Of a stretch of DNA of 63,478 nt, positions 17,499 to 27,326 are shown one piece after another. The notes beneath the pieces were generated by a model. That model was not told the origin of the DNA. It saw only the letters and a list, made by a program, of their open reading frames with translations, and made no database searches. Source of the DNA: Ruminococcaceae bacterium UBA1405 (GTDB taxonomy: Bacteria > Bacillota > Clostridia > Oscillospirales > Ruminococcaceae). Location: contig DBQB01000030.1 in the NCBI GenBank assembly GCA_002305685.1, positions 1-63,478 on the forward strand, read 5' to 3'. The translations under genes were made by a program, and so were the position numbers. How positions within the stretch are numbered: the first letter of the stretch is position 1; every line of letters begins with the position of its first letter.

Positions 17499-17615
17499 AC
17501 AAAAAAGAAACAATGATCCCTAAATTTAAACACAAACGGCGTTCTACGTCGCTTTGGATCTTTCAAAACAACAGGTTTTTTGAAAAGCATTTTTGTTTCC
17601 GATGACACCTTTTCG

Positions 17616-17644
17616 TTGAAAAGTAGCTGTGATTGGGCTATAAT
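17616..17644 (+). promoter_or_regulatory. hprK promoter
   Basis: TTGAAA (17616-17621), 17-bp spacer, TATAAT (17639-17644): near-consensus vegetative promoter 110 bp before hprK. Confidence 0.75.
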
Positions 17645-17754
17645 AAAGAGGTAAATGAAATTTGAGCGGACCGGTACGTCTGTGATGCCGGGACTGCATA
17701 AGCGGGAAAAACAACTGGAAAGTTCCAAAAAAATGGGAAAGGCATGATGCTGTA

Positions 17755-18741
17755 ATGACAACCAAAACCTATACCGTCAGTCTGGATAAGCTGATACGGG
17801 AGTTCAATCTGGAAAAGGTTTATCTGCCCAAATTGCCTCAGGAAATTCTGATTTCTACCGCGGATGTCAACCGCCCGGGACTTCAGTTGGTGGGATACTT
17901 CGACTTTTTCGACTACCAGCGGGTTCAGATTCTAGGCAAAAGCGAATTTGCCTATATGGAACGGCTTCCCCAGGAAGAATTGGAGTGCTGCCTGGAAAAA
18001 TTTTTCAGCCACAAACCTCCGGTCATTGTGATTACCCGAGGTCTGGAACCCTTTGCCTGTATGTTGGAACTGGCCAAAAAATATGAGGTGGCGCTGGTTC
18101 GCACAGGCGACGGCACCTCTGCGTTTCTTTCCAATCTCATCAGCCTGCTCAATGTGGAGCTTGCTCCCCGTATCACCCGCCACGGCGTTTTGGTGGAGGT
18201 GTACGGCGAGGGTATCTTGTTACTGGGTGATTCCGGTGTGGGTAAGAGTGAAACCGCCATCGAGCTGATCAAGCGCGGCCATCGGCTGATTGCCGACGAT
18301 GCGGTAGAGATTCGCCGGGTATCCAACAAAACGCTGGTGGGCAGCTCTCCAGAAAACATTCGCCATTTTATGGAGCTTAGAGGCATCGGCATCATCAACG
18401 CCAGGCGTTTGTTTGGCATGGGCGCCGTCAAGCTCACCGAAAAAATTGACATGGTTATTTCCATGGAGCTTTGGGACCCGGAAAAGGTGTATGACCGAAT
18501 GGGGATTGAGAACGAATATATTGAGATACTGGGCATCAAGGTTCCGGGACTCACCATCCCTGTGAAGCCGGGCAGAAACCTCGCGGTAATCATTGAGGTG
18601 GCGGCGATGAACAACCGTCAGAAAAAGATGGGCTACAATGCAGCCCATGAGCTGCTTCGGAAGCTGGGAATGATGGACGACGTCCCCAACGTTTCTCCCG
18701 AGGACAACGTGGACGCATATTCCGCATATTCCTATATCTAA
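17755..18741 (+). CDS. hprK: HPr kinase/phosphorylase
   Basis: This bifunctional enzyme phosphorylates or dephosphorylates Ser46 of HPr, the switch for carbon catabolite control in Firmicutes. The 328-residue length is slightly above the usual 310. The Walker A motif GDSGVGKSE is at residues 158-166, and the HprK signature MELRGIGIINARRLFG follows. An N-terminal regulatory domain occupies roughly residues 1-130. The start ATG at 17755 is about 110 bp from the promoter. Next come a PHP phosphoesterase (19-bp gap) and a ROK glucokinase, suggesting one carbon-control operon. Confidence 0.95.
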   Translation: MTTKTYTVSLDKLIREFNLEKVYLPKLPQEILISTADVNRPGLQLVGYFDFFDYQRVQILGKSEFAYMERLPQEELECCLEKFFSHKPPVIVITRGLEPFACMLELAKKYEVALVRTGDGTSAFLSNLISLLNVELAPRITRHGVLVEVYGEGILLLGDSGVGKSETAIELIKRGHRLIADDAVEIRRVSNKTLVGSSPENIRHFMELRGIGIINARRLFGMGAVKLTEKIDMVISMELWDPEKVYDRMGIENEYIEILGIKVPGLTIPVKPGRNLAVIIEVAAMNNRQKKMGYNAAHELLRKLGMMDDVPNVSPEDNVDAYSAYSYI

Positions 18742-18760
18742 CGCGAAAGGCGGCGAAAGT

Positions 18761-19486
18761 GTGAAACCCATTGTAGCGGATACCCATACCCATACCCTGG
18801 CCAGCGGGCACGCTTACAGCACCATCATGGAAAATGTTCATTGGGCGGCTCAGAAAGGGCTTTCCTTCCTGTGTATTACCGAGCACGCCCCGGAGATGCA
18901 TGACGCCCCCCAGAGTTCCTTCTTCCGCAACCTGTACTCCATCCCCGATGAGATCGAAGGGGTGAAGGTGCTCAAAGGCGCCGAGTGCAATATTATGGAT
19001 TTTGACGGTTCTCTCGATCTCCCGCAAAAACTGCTGCGCCGTCTGGATTGGGTGATCGCATCCTATCACGGCCCCATCTGTATGCCGGGGACGTTGGAGC
19101 AGAATACCCAGGGGTGGATGCGTATTGCGGAAAATCCCGATGTGGACGTTATCGGACACTGTGGGGACGGAAGATATGTGTTTGATCTGGAAAAAGCCAT
19201 CAAACAGTTTAAGGCTTACGACAAAATTGTGGAAATCAACGCCCATTCCTTTACCGTGCGCCCCGGTGCGCACTATAACTGCCGGGAGATTGCCCGCTGC
19301 TGCGCCAAATATCAGGTGCCGGTGGTGGTCAGCTCCGACGCCCATTTTTGTATGGATGTTGGCAACGTGGCCGCTTCGGTAGCGATGCTGGAGGAGATCG
19401 GATTTCCTGAGGAGCTGGTGCTCAACGCCGATTATGACCGATTTTTGGAGGTTGTGCGCAAAAAAACCGGGCGGTTTACTGTTTGA
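18761..19486 (+). CDS. PHP-domain phosphatase/phosphoesterase, YcdX-like
   Basis: A 241-residue stand-alone PHP protein. The metal-binding start is DTHTHTLASGHAYS, with later ligands in EHAPEMH, GAECNI, HCGDGRY and SSDAHF, the pattern of the trinuclear-zinc YcdX subgroup. The GTG start at 18761 has an AAAGGCGG ribosome site. It lies 19 bp after hprK and 31 bp before the ROK kinase, so it is very likely co-transcribed. The substrate in these organisms is unknown; sugar-phosphate dephosphorylation would fit the neighbours. Confidence 0.85.
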   Translation: MKPIVADTHTHTLASGHAYSTIMENVHWAAQKGLSFLCITEHAPEMHDAPQSSFFRNLYSIPDEIEGVKVLKGAECNIMDFDGSLDLPQKLLRRLDWVIASYHGPICMPGTLEQNTQGWMRIAENPDVDVIGHCGDGRYVFDLEKAIKQFKAYDKIVEINAHSFTVRPGAHYNCREIARCCAKYQVPVVVSSDAHFCMDVGNVAASVAMLEEIGFPEELVLNADYDRFLEVVRKKTGRFTV

Positions 19487-19517
19487 GCGCAAGCCGTATT
19501 TCTGGGAGGTGAAGAAG

Positions 19518-20486
19518 ATGCAGTATCATATTGGAATAGATTTGGGAGGAACCAACATCGCCGTTGGGGTGGTGGATGAAAGCCATCACATTGTTGGCAA
19601 AAGCAGCATTCCGACCGATGTTCCCGATACCGCCGAACACGTGGCGGACCGAATGGCGAAGGCCTGCGCTCTTGCGGTGGAGGATGCCGGTATTTCCATC
19701 GATCAGGTGGAGACGGTGGGAATCGGTTCTCCCGGTTCGGTAGATCCTTTTCGCGGGATTGTGCAGCATGCTTACAACCTGGGGTTTGTGGGCACACCTT
19801 TGCGGGAGCTTATGGCGCAGCGCCTGGAAAAGCCTATCTACCTGGACAACGACGCCAACGCCGCCGCATACGGTGAGGTGATGGCCGGAGCCGCCCAGGG
19901 ATACCGCAATGTGGTGGTAATGACCCTGGGCACCGGCATCGGCGGCGGTATCCTCATCGACGGACGGATGGTCACCGGATGCAGCTGCTGCGGTGGCGAG
20001 CTGGGACATATGGGGATGGTCTATAACGGCGAGCCCTGTACCTGTGGCAGAAGAGGCTGTATGGAAGCCTACTGTTCGGTCACTGCGCTGATTCGTCAGA
20101 CCAAAGAAAAGATGCGTCAGTGTCCCGAAAGTTTGATGTGGAACCTCTGCCAGGGGGATTTGGAACAGGTCAGCGGACGCACCGCCTTCGACGCAATGCG
20201 TCAAGGGGACGATGGGGCAAAGCAGGTGGTAGAGCAGTACACCGCCTATCTTGGATACGCAGTGTGTAGTGTGGTAAATCTTTTGCAGCCGGAAATTTTA
20301 CTGATCGGCGGCGGCATCAGCAAGGAGGGGGAGACTCTTTTGGCGCCGGTGCGCCGGATTGTAGACCAGGAAGCCTTCTGCCGGGAGCCGGAACGCAACA
20401 CCGTTTTGGGTGTGGCTACCCTTGGCAACAATGCGGGAATTATCGGTGCGGCAGCGCTGCACCATTTATATGGAGATAAGAGGTAA
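19518..20486 (+). CDS. glcK: ROK-family glucokinase
   Basis: Phosphorylates free glucose (or a related hexose) with ATP at the head of glycolysis. The 322-residue protein opens with the phosphate-binding IDLGGTNIAVGVV, has DNDANAAAYGE with the catalytic Asp, and carries the ROK zinc motif CTCGRRGCMEAYCS. The CSCCGGELGHM segment supplies the family His ligand and substrate Glu. The start at 19518 follows GGGAGGTGAAGAAG; the longer frame from 19434 overlaps the PHP gene and is unlikely. Glucose specificity is inferred, since ROK kinases also accept fructose or N-acetylhexosamines. Confidence 0.88.
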   Translation: MQYHIGIDLGGTNIAVGVVDESHHIVGKSSIPTDVPDTAEHVADRMAKACALAVEDAGISIDQVETVGIGSPGSVDPFRGIVQHAYNLGFVGTPLRELMAQRLEKPIYLDNDANAAAYGEVMAGAAQGYRNVVVMTLGTGIGGGILIDGRMVTGCSCCGGELGHMGMVYNGEPCTCGRRGCMEAYCSVTALIRQTKEKMRQCPESLMWNLCQGDLEQVSGRTAFDAMRQGDDGAKQVVEQYTAYLGYAVCSVVNLLQPEILLIGGGISKEGETLLAPVRRIVDQEAFCREPERNTVLGVATLGNNAGIIGAAALHHLYGDKR

Positions 20487-20520
20487 AAACAGGGTCTCTG
20501 CTTGAATGACGATGGATAAA

Positions 20521-20564
20521 AGACGGTGAAAGGCGGCGGTTTTCCGGGCCCTTCACTGTTTTTT
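20521..20564 (+). terminator. terminator after ROK kinase
   Basis: A GC-rich hairpin with wobble pairs (ACGGTGAAAGG opposite CCCTTCACTGT) is followed by T6. It separates the hprK operon from murB. Confidence 0.7.
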
Positions 20565-20598
20565 CAGTCCGTCAGTAACTCCAAAAGGAGGAAAGGCT

Positions 20599-21540
20599 AT
20601 GAACCGACAGAGCATTTCACAGCTGCGCCATCTTTGTCAACAAATGCAGTGCCGGCTGGTGGAGAACGAACCTATGCGGTTGCATACCACATTTCGCATC
20701 GGCGGTCCGGCAGCTGTGTTTGTCGAGCCAGATCAACCTCAGCAGATTGCCGCTCTGGCAGATTTTTTGGCAGAAACCGGGGGCGAGCTCCCCTGGATTC
20801 TGGTGGGGAACGGTTCCAATCTGTTGGTTCGGGATGAGGGGTTTCCGGGGGTGGTGATTCATCTGGGATCCCGCTTTTCCCGCATCTCGGTGGAATCTGC
20901 GCCGGACGGAGGGGGGGTTCTGCGCTGTCAGGCGGGAGCAATGTTGGCAGCGGCCAGCCGCCTTTCGGCAGAACAGGGATTGACCGGTTTGGAGTTTGCC
21001 TGCGGGATTCCTGGAAGCATCGGCGGCGCGGTTTATATGAACGCAGGGGCTTATGAGGGAGAGATGTCGTCGGTGCTCTACCAGGTGACCCACATCATCC
21101 GCGAGGGAGATACCCCTCGGATGCAGACCTGTGAAGCTGGAACCCTGGACTTTTCCTACCGGCACAGTGAATATCAGCAAAATGGCGGATGGATTGTGGA
21201 GGCGGTGTTCCGTCTACAGAAAGGAGATCGGGTCCAGAGCCTTGCCAGGATCGAAAAGCTGCTGCAAAGCCGCCGGGAAAAACAGCCGCTGGAATTCCCC
21301 AGCGCGGGCAGCACCTTTAAGCGTCCCCAGGGTTCCTATGCTTCGCTGCTCATCGATCAGTGCGGACTCAAAGGGCTTCGGGTTGGAGACGCTCAGGTGA
21401 GTGAAAAGCACGCTGGGTTTGTCGTCAACCGAGGGGAGGCTACCTGCGCCCAGGTATTGGCGCTGATGGAGCAGGTGCAGCGTCGGGTATATGAACAGAC
21501 CGGGTTCCATCTGGAGCCGGAAGTACGGATTGTGCCTTAA
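20599..21540 (+). CDS. murB: UDP-N-acetylenolpyruvoylglucosamine reductase
   Basis: MurB reduces enolpyruvyl-UDP-GlcNAc to UDP-MurNAc for peptidoglycan synthesis. The 313-residue cytosolic flavoprotein has the FAD segments VGNGSNLLV and GIPGSIGGAVYMNAGAY, and the catalytic serine region SAGSTFKRP (residues 235-243) of the short type II MurB group. The C-terminal LEPEVRIV carries the conserved Glu. The ATG at 20599 follows AAAAGGAGGAAAG. It heads a run with rapZ, whiA and dnaE. Confidence 0.95.
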   Translation: MNRQSISQLRHLCQQMQCRLVENEPMRLHTTFRIGGPAAVFVEPDQPQQIAALADFLAETGGELPWILVGNGSNLLVRDEGFPGVVIHLGSRFSRISVESAPDGGGVLRCQAGAMLAAASRLSAEQGLTGLEFACGIPGSIGGAVYMNAGAYEGEMSSVLYQVTHIIREGDTPRMQTCEAGTLDFSYRHSEYQQNGGWIVEAVFRLQKGDRVQSLARIEKLLQSRREKQPLEFPSAGSTFKRPQGSYASLLIDQCGLKGLRVGDAQVSEKHAGFVVNRGEATCAQVLALMEQVQRRVYEQTGFHLEPEVRIVP

Positions 21541-21624
21541 GTTTGATGTGACAGCGCGGGTTCAGAAAAATGGCGGAAAAGGATCTCCCCTTTTTTTGAA
21601 TGCTGAAGAAAGGATGGACAGGAA

Positions 21625-22503
21625 GTGGAATTGCTGATTGTAACCGGAATTTCCGGAGCGGGAAAATCCATGGTAATCAATATTTTGGAGGATATCGGTT
21701 TTTTCTGTGTGGATAACCTGCCCGGTAAGATGCTGGAAAAGCTGTTGGAGCTGTGCAGCATCTCCATTGAGAGTGGCGGAAGCATTCCTCGGGTGGCGGT
21801 GGGAATCGATGTGCGCAGCCAGCGTCTGGGCGGTACTGACGGATTGTTCGAGCAGCTTCAGTGGTTGGACGCCCATCATCAGCCCCATAAAATTATTTTT
21901 ATGGATTGCGATACCAGTGTTCTGGTGCGGCGGTTTCAGGAACAGCGCAGAAGCCATCCGCTGTTGGGGCAGGGAATCGTCTCCACCGAACAGGCCATCG
22001 CCGTGGAACGGCAGCTGCTGGAGGAGATCCGTATCCGGGCCGATTATGTAATCGATACCTCCAACACCTCTGTCAGCCAGTTGAAGGATAAGATTCACTG
22101 GCTGTTTATGGAGGACGTGCGGCAGAGTATGTTGGTGACCTGCCTATCCTTCGGATTTAAAAACGGGATGCCCCGGGAAGCGGATTTGGTGTTTGACGTT
22201 CGCTGCCTGCCCAATCCTCACTATGTTCCCCACCTCAAGGCCCATACCGGAAGGGAGAAGGCGGTGCAGGATTATGTGATGAATTCCCCGGACTCCCAGA
22301 TGATGCTTCAAAAGATACAGGATATGGTCGCTTCCTTCCTGCCTTTATACCAAAAGGAGGGAAAAACCCAGCTGACCATCGCTTTTGGCTGTACCGGAGG
22401 AAAGCATCGGTCGGTTACCTTTGCGGAACGGATGTATGGGTTTGTCTCATCGCTGGGATACCATGCGGCGCTGGTGCATCGGGATATCCCAAGCAACGCC
22501 TGA
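21625..22503 (+). CDS. rapZ: RNase adapter / nucleotide-binding protein RapZ (YvcJ)
   Basis: A P-loop protein of 292 residues with Walker A GISGAGKS at residues 8-15 and the C-terminal FGCTGGKHRSV signature. In E. coli it guides RNase E to an sRNA controlling GlcN6P synthesis; in Firmicutes YvcJ hydrolyses nucleotides and affects competence, so the precise role here is uncertain. The GTG start at 21625 follows AAGGATGGACAGGAA. It precedes whiA by 57 bp. The usual intervening yvcK gene is missing. Confidence 0.93.
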   Translation: MELLIVTGISGAGKSMVINILEDIGFFCVDNLPGKMLEKLLELCSISIESGGSIPRVAVGIDVRSQRLGGTDGLFEQLQWLDAHHQPHKIIFMDCDTSVLVRRFQEQRRSHPLLGQGIVSTEQAIAVERQLLEEIRIRADYVIDTSNTSVSQLKDKIHWLFMEDVRQSMLVTCLSFGFKNGMPREADLVFDVRCLPNPHYVPHLKAHTGREKAVQDYVMNSPDSQMMLQKIQDMVASFLPLYQKEGKTQLTIAFGCTGGKHRSVTFAERMYGFVSSLGYHAALVHRDIPSNA

Positions 22504-22560
22504 CCCAAAAACCGTATCCATCACCATCAGCGGCCCTCAAATGGAAGGAGGAGAGAAAGG

Positions 22561-23475
22561 ATGTCCTTTGCCGGTGAAGTCAAAAAAGAAATTTTGCGCA
22601 CAGCTCCTACCGGGCTTTCCCGAATTCAGGCGCAGGCCTATGGAATGCTGCTTTTTGGGCGCAGCTTCAGCCGTTCCTGCATCGCGTTGCAAACCGAAAA
22701 CAAAGAGGTAGCGGATCTCTATGTTCACAATTTGCTGGATTTGGTGCCGCTGAGCGGCGGGATTACCACCATACATCACCCCAAAAAGCAGGGGGGAATC
22801 TTTGTGGTGTCGGTGGACGATGAGGAGGACAGAATTTCCATTTTGAAGGCATTCGGACATTCCCCGGATGAGCTGAATCTGCGAATCCACCGCGCGCTGC
22901 TGCGGGAGGACGATATCCCATTCTTTTTGCGGGGGGCTTATCTGGTGTGCGGCAACATCACCGATCCCGCCAAAGGATACCACGCAGAACTGGTGGTTTC
23001 CTATCGGCGTCTCTGCGAGGACCTTCAGCAGCTGCTGATGGAAAACGGTTCCCACCCCAAATATGCCCAGAGAAGAGGCGTACACCTGTTGTATTATAAG
23101 GAGAGCGAAGAGATCGAGGATCTGCTCACAGGGATGGGCGCCACCCAATGTTCGTTGGAGCTGATGAATGTAAAGATTTATAAGGATGTGCGCAATAAGG
23201 TCAACCGGGTCACCAACTGTGAGACGGCCAACATTGAAAAGACGGTGGCGGCCTCTGCCGCCCAGGTGGAGGATATCCTCTATCTCTGGGAAAAAAAGGG
23301 AAAAAACAGTCTGCCGGAAGAACTCCAGGAATTGGCGCAGCTGCGGGTGGATAACCCGGAGATGTCGTTGCGGGAATTGGGGGAGGCTTTGGGGGAGCCA
23401 ATCACCCGCTCCGGCGTCAACCATCGTCTCAAACGGCTCAGCCGTATGGCGCAACAGCTGCGGGGAGAGGACTAA
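22561..23475 (+). CDS. whiA: WhiA-type DNA-binding protein (YvcL)
   Basis: A 304-residue protein with an N-terminal degenerate LAGLIDADG homing-endonuclease fold and a C-terminal helix-turn-helix (MSLRELGEALGEPITRSGVN). In Streptomyces WhiA drives sporulation genes; in Bacillus it influences cell division and chromosome segregation. The conserved sequence FGRSFS at the N-terminus is characteristic. The ATG at 22561 follows GGAGGAGAGAAAGG. It lies in the murB-rapZ-whiA-dnaE run. Confidence 0.94.
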   Translation: MSFAGEVKKEILRTAPTGLSRIQAQAYGMLLFGRSFSRSCIALQTENKEVADLYVHNLLDLVPLSGGITTIHHPKKQGGIFVVSVDDEEDRISILKAFGHSPDELNLRIHRALLREDDIPFFLRGAYLVCGNITDPAKGYHAELVVSYRRLCEDLQQLLMENGSHPKYAQRRGVHLLYYKESEEIEDLLTGMGATQCSLELMNVKIYKDVRNKVNRVTNCETANIEKTVAASAAQVEDILYLWEKKGKNSLPEELQELAQLRVDNPEMSLRELGEALGEPITRSGVNHRLKRLSRMAQQLRGED

Positions 23476-23551
23476 ATGTTTCTGGTTCGTCTGAGTATGT
23501 TTCGGTTTGATTCCCTGACACGCGATATACTGCCCGGAAGGAGGTTTTGGG

Positions 23552-26500
23552 ATGACGGATTTTGTCCATCTGCATGTACACAGTGAATACAGCCTTCTGG
23601 ATGGGGCTTGCCGTATCCAGCAACTGGTGCAGCAGGCGAAGGAATTGGGGCAACACAGCGTTGCCATCACCGATCACGGCGTGATGTATGGGGTAATTGA
23701 TTTTTATAAAGCCGCCAAGGAGGCGGGGATTCATCCGGTAATCGGCTGCGAGGTGTATGTTGCGCCTCGCACCCGCTTTGATAAGGTTTACGGCGTGGAT
23801 TCCAGTCCGTATCATCTGGTGCTGCTGTGCGAGAACAACGAAGGGTATCAAAATCTCATCAAGCTGGTTTCCTGCGGATATACCGAGGGGTTTTATTCCA
23901 AGCCCCGGGTGGATAAGGAACTGCTGCGCGCCCACCACCAGGGCCTGATTGCTCTCTCCGCCTGTTTGGCCGGGGAGATTCCCAGATGCTTGACAGCCGG
24001 GGATTATTCTTCCGCCAAAAAAGCTGCGCTGGAGTACCAGGATATTTTTGGAAAAGACAACTTTTTCCTCGAATTGCAGGATCACGGCATCGAACAGCAG
24101 CGCCTGATTCTGCCCCAACTGGCGCGGATTTCCCGGGAAACCGGTATCGGTTTGGTCGCCACCAACGACTGTCATTATCTGAAAAAAGAGGATAATCGGA
24201 TGCAGAATGTGTTGGTATGCATCCAGACCAACCGCACGGTGGACGACGAAAACGATATGGCCTTTGAAACGCCAGAATTTTATCTCAAATCCGGCGACGA
24301 GATGCAGGCGCTGCTGGGTGGATATCCCCAGGCGCTGGAGAACACCGTCCAAATCGCTGAGCGCTGCCAGGTAGAGTTTACCTTCGGACAGGTAAAGCTG
24401 CCCTACTTTCAGGCCCCGGACGGAATGGAAAACCGGGCGTATTTTCGAAAGCTCTGCTACGAAGGTCTGGCCCGCCGATATGGTCCTGAGCCCTCTCAGC
24501 CGGTGCGGGATCGGCTGGAATATGAGCTTTCGGTGATCGAGCAGATGGGGTATGTGGACTATTATCTCATCGTCTGGGATTTCATCAACTATGCCCGCAG
24601 TGTGGGAATCCCGGTGGGACCCGGAAGGGGTTCCGGTGCCGGCAGCATTGCCGCATACTGTGTTGGAATCACCGGCATCGATCCCATCAAATACCAGCTG
24701 CTGTTTGAACGGTTCCTCAATCCGGAGCGGATCAGTATGCCGGATTTTGACATCGACTTTTGTTTTGAGCGCCGTCAGGAGGTCATCGACTACGTGGTGC
24801 GCCGGTACGGGGAGGATCATGTGGCCCAGATTATTACCTTCGGGACGCTGGCCGCCCGGGCTGCCATCCGGGATGTGGGCCGGGCATTGGGGATGAGCTA
24901 CCAGTCGGTGGACGCCGTCGCCAAACAGATCCCCAACGATCTTCACATCACCATCGATAAGGCGATGGAGGTTTCCAGAGAACTGAAAAACCAGTACGAG
25001 CAAAATTCCAAGGTGCGGGACCTCATCGACACCGCCAGACAGCTGGAAGGAATGCCCCGCCACGCCTCCACCCATGCGGCGGGGGTGGTGATTACCCGTG
25101 ACCCGGTGGATAGCTATGTTCCGGTTCAGCAGACCGATGGGGTGATGGTCACCATGTTCCCCATGACGACACTGGAGGAACTGGGGCTGCTGAAGATGGA
25201 TTTTTTGGGCCTGCGCAACCTGACGGTGATTCGCCGAGCCCAGCAGATGATTCAGCGCAGGGTTGAGGACTTTGATGCCGATCAGATTCCGGTGGACGAC
25301 AGAGCCGTTTACCAGATGCTCTCCGCCGGACAGTGCAGCGGCGTATTTCAGTTCGAATCGGGCGGGATGCGCCAGCTGATGATGCAGCTCAAACCCGAGT
25401 CGCTGGAGGATCTGATCGCCGCCATCTCTCTGTACCGGCCCGGTCCCATGGACTCCATTCCCAAGTATGTGGAAAATCGCCATCATCCGGAGCGGGTAAC
25501 CTACCGGCATCCGCTGCTGGAACCGATTTTGAAGGTGACCTATGGCTGTATCGTCTATCAGGAGCAGGTGATGCAGATCTGCCGTCAGCTGGCGGGGTAT
25601 TCCTACGGCCGTGCGGATCTGGTACGCAAGGCCATGGCCAAGAAAAAAGCGGATGTTATGGCCAAGGAGCGAAGCAATTTCATCTGGGGCGCCAAGAAGG
25701 CCGACGGTAGTGTGGAATGTGTGGGCGCCGTGGCCAACGGTGTGGACGAGCAGACCGCCAACCAGATTTTTGACGAGATGACCTCCTTTGCCTCCTATGC
25801 TTTCAACAAAGCCCATGCCACGGCATATGCCTATATCGCTTATCAAACAGCCTATCTGAAATGCCATTATCCTAAGGAATATATGGCGGCTCTGCTGACC
25901 AGTCTTTTGGGCTCCTCCAAGGTCACCGAATACATTGGAGAATGCAGCCGTCAGGGAATCCCGGTGCTACCGGTGGATGTCAACGAGAGCGAGGAAGGGT
26001 TTTCTGTGACTGCACAGGGAATCCGGTATGGATTGCTGGCAGTCAAAAGCATCGGCAGAGGGGCGATCCAGCAGATGCTTTCCCAGCGAAAACAGCGGCC
26101 ATTTGAGAGTTTTTATGATTTCTGCCAGCGGATGTATGGCAAAGAGCTCAACCGCCGCACGGTAGAAAGTCTGGTCAAAAGCGGTGCTTTTGACAGCCTG
26201 CATCGGAACCGGCGCCAGCTGCTGATGGCTTTCCCTTTGATTTTGGAGGAGCTGGAACGCAGCCACAAAAACAATCTGGAAGGGCAGATGGATCTTTTTT
26301 CCCTGGCACAGGAGGGAGAGCAAATGCCGTCGTCGCAGTTTATTCTCCCGGATGTGGCGGATTTTTCCACCCGGGAACGTCTTGCCATGGAGAAAGAGGT
26401 GACCGGCATCTATATTTCCGGTCATCCGGTTTTGGAGTATGAGCCTTATGCCCGTCGAATCCGGGCGGACAGCCTGGGAGAGATTTTGGACGCCGCCAAA

Positions 26501-27085
26501 GAACATGGAGCGCAGATAGACGGAAAATCGGTCCAGCTGGTGGCGATTCTTACCGAATGCCGCAACAAAATGACCAAAGCCAATGATACCATGGCCATTG
26601 CCACGGTGGAAGATTTGACTGGTTCCGCTGAACTCCTGATTTTCCCCAAAATTTGCCAGCAGTATCGGAATCTGATCCGGGAAGGACAGGTTTTGGTCAT
26701 CCAAGCCCGGATATCGGTGCGGGAGGAGGAAGATCCCAAACTCATCTGCGATGCGTTGGTGCTTCCGCCTCAGATGGGTGCGGCACCCCAGAATCCTTCG
26801 ACAACCACTCCCTCGGAGCAAGGTACTGCAGCTGCTTCCCACAGTGGAGAAAAGAAGGGCCGCAGCGGACTATATTTGAAGGTGGAAGACCGTCTGTGTC
26901 CCGCTTTTCGCAAGACCGAGCAGATTTTGCAGGTGTTTGAAGGCGGGTTTCCCGTATATTTTTATCTGATTTCCGAAAAAAAATATCTCCAGGCGCCGCG
27001 GCGGCTTTGGGTGGATCCCAACGAGCCTATGCTTCGGGAACTTCGCCGGGTGCTGGGAGAACACAATGTGGTTTTTCAGCCATAA
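23552..27085 (+). CDS. dnaE: DNA polymerase III alpha subunit
   Basis: A 1,177-residue C-family replicative polymerase. The N-terminal PHP domain begins with FVHLHVHSEYSLLDGACRI, and the polymerase aspartates lie in PDFDIDF at residues 397-403. The GPGRGSGAGSI loop precedes them, and the tandem HhH and C-terminal OB-fold regions follow (OB near residues 1000-1075). This is the DnaE type; PolC, the main clostridial polymerase, is not in the window. Residue tract after the OB fold (roughly 1080-1115) is low-complexity and joins a short tail domain. The ATG at 23552 follows GGAAGGAGG. Confidence 0.95.
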   Translation: MTDFVHLHVHSEYSLLDGACRIQQLVQQAKELGQHSVAITDHGVMYGVIDFYKAAKEAGIHPVIGCEVYVAPRTRFDKVYGVDSSPYHLVLLCENNEGYQNLIKLVSCGYTEGFYSKPRVDKELLRAHHQGLIALSACLAGEIPRCLTAGDYSSAKKAALEYQDIFGKDNFFLELQDHGIEQQRLILPQLARISRETGIGLVATNDCHYLKKEDNRMQNVLVCIQTNRTVDDENDMAFETPEFYLKSGDEMQALLGGYPQALENTVQIAERCQVEFTFGQVKLPYFQAPDGMENRAYFRKLCYEGLARRYGPEPSQPVRDRLEYELSVIEQMGYVDYYLIVWDFINYARSVGIPVGPGRGSGAGSIAAYCVGITGIDPIKYQLLFERFLNPERISMPDFDIDFCFERRQEVIDYVVRRYGEDHVAQIITFGTLAARAAIRDVGRALGMSYQSVDAVAKQIPNDLHITIDKAMEVSRELKNQYEQNSKVRDLIDTARQLEGMPRHASTHAAGVVITRDPVDSYVPVQQTDGVMVTMFPMTTLEELGLLKMDFLGLRNLTVIRRAQQMIQRRVEDFDADQIPVDDRAVYQMLSAGQCSGVFQFESGGMRQLMMQLKPESLEDLIAAISLYRPGPMDSIPKYVENRHHPERVTYRHPLLEPILKVTYGCIVYQEQVMQICRQLAGYSYGRADLVRKAMAKKKADVMAKERSNFIWGAKKADGSVECVGAVANGVDEQTANQIFDEMTSFASYAFNKAHATAYAYIAYQTAYLKCHYPKEYMAALLTSLLGSSKVTEYIGECSRQGIPVLPVDVNESEEGFSVTAQGIRYGLLAVKSIGRGAIQQMLSQRKQRPFESFYDFCQRMYGKELNRRTVESLVKSGAFDSLHRNRRQLLMAFPLILEELERSHKNNLEGQMDLFSLAQEGEQMPSSQFILPDVADFSTRERLAMEKEVTGIYISGHPVLEYEPYARRIRADSLGEILDAAKEHGAQIDGKSVQLVAILTECRNKMTKANDTMAIATVEDLTGSAELLIFPKICQQYRNLIREGQVLVIQARISVREEEDPKLICDALVLPPQMGAAPQNPSTTTPSEQGTAAASHSGEKKGRSGLYLKVEDRLCPAFRKTEQILQVFEGGFPVYFYLISEKKYLQAPRRLWVDPNEPMLRELRRVLGEHNVVFQP

Positions 27086-27091
27086 ATTTCC

Positions 27092-27134
27092 TTTTGAATG
27101 CCCCGGCCGGATTTTCGGTTCGGGGCATTCAAAA
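27092..27134 (+). terminator. dnaE terminator
   Basis: Perfect 14-bp arms (27092-27105 and 27121-27134) with a GC core CCCCG and A/T ends, directly after dnaE. Confidence 0.8.
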
Positions 27135-27180
27135 TCTATGCAGACCGATGTACAATTGAAGCAAAATTTACCGGGTGTAC

Positions 27181-27209
27181 TTGCACTATAAAGAGGACAT
27201 CTCTATAAT
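27181..27209 (+). promoter_or_regulatory. pfkA promoter
   Basis: TTGCAC (27181-27186), 17-bp spacer, TATAAT (27204-27209). The leader is about 110 nt and contains no clear riboswitch. Confidence 0.7.
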
Positions 27210-27326
27210 ATATTATGGGTTGATATAGGGAAACTCGGGGTTTTCCAGCTTTTGGATGATACATTTGGATTCGTCCGGGGAAAATCCGTAAACAGTCGAC
27301 GTCATTTGAAACGGCGAAAGGAATGT

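Noticed and set aside
23438..25867. 809-codon open frame on the minus strand
   Set aside because: It lies opposite dnaE, shows no protein family and arises from GC-rich antisense codons.
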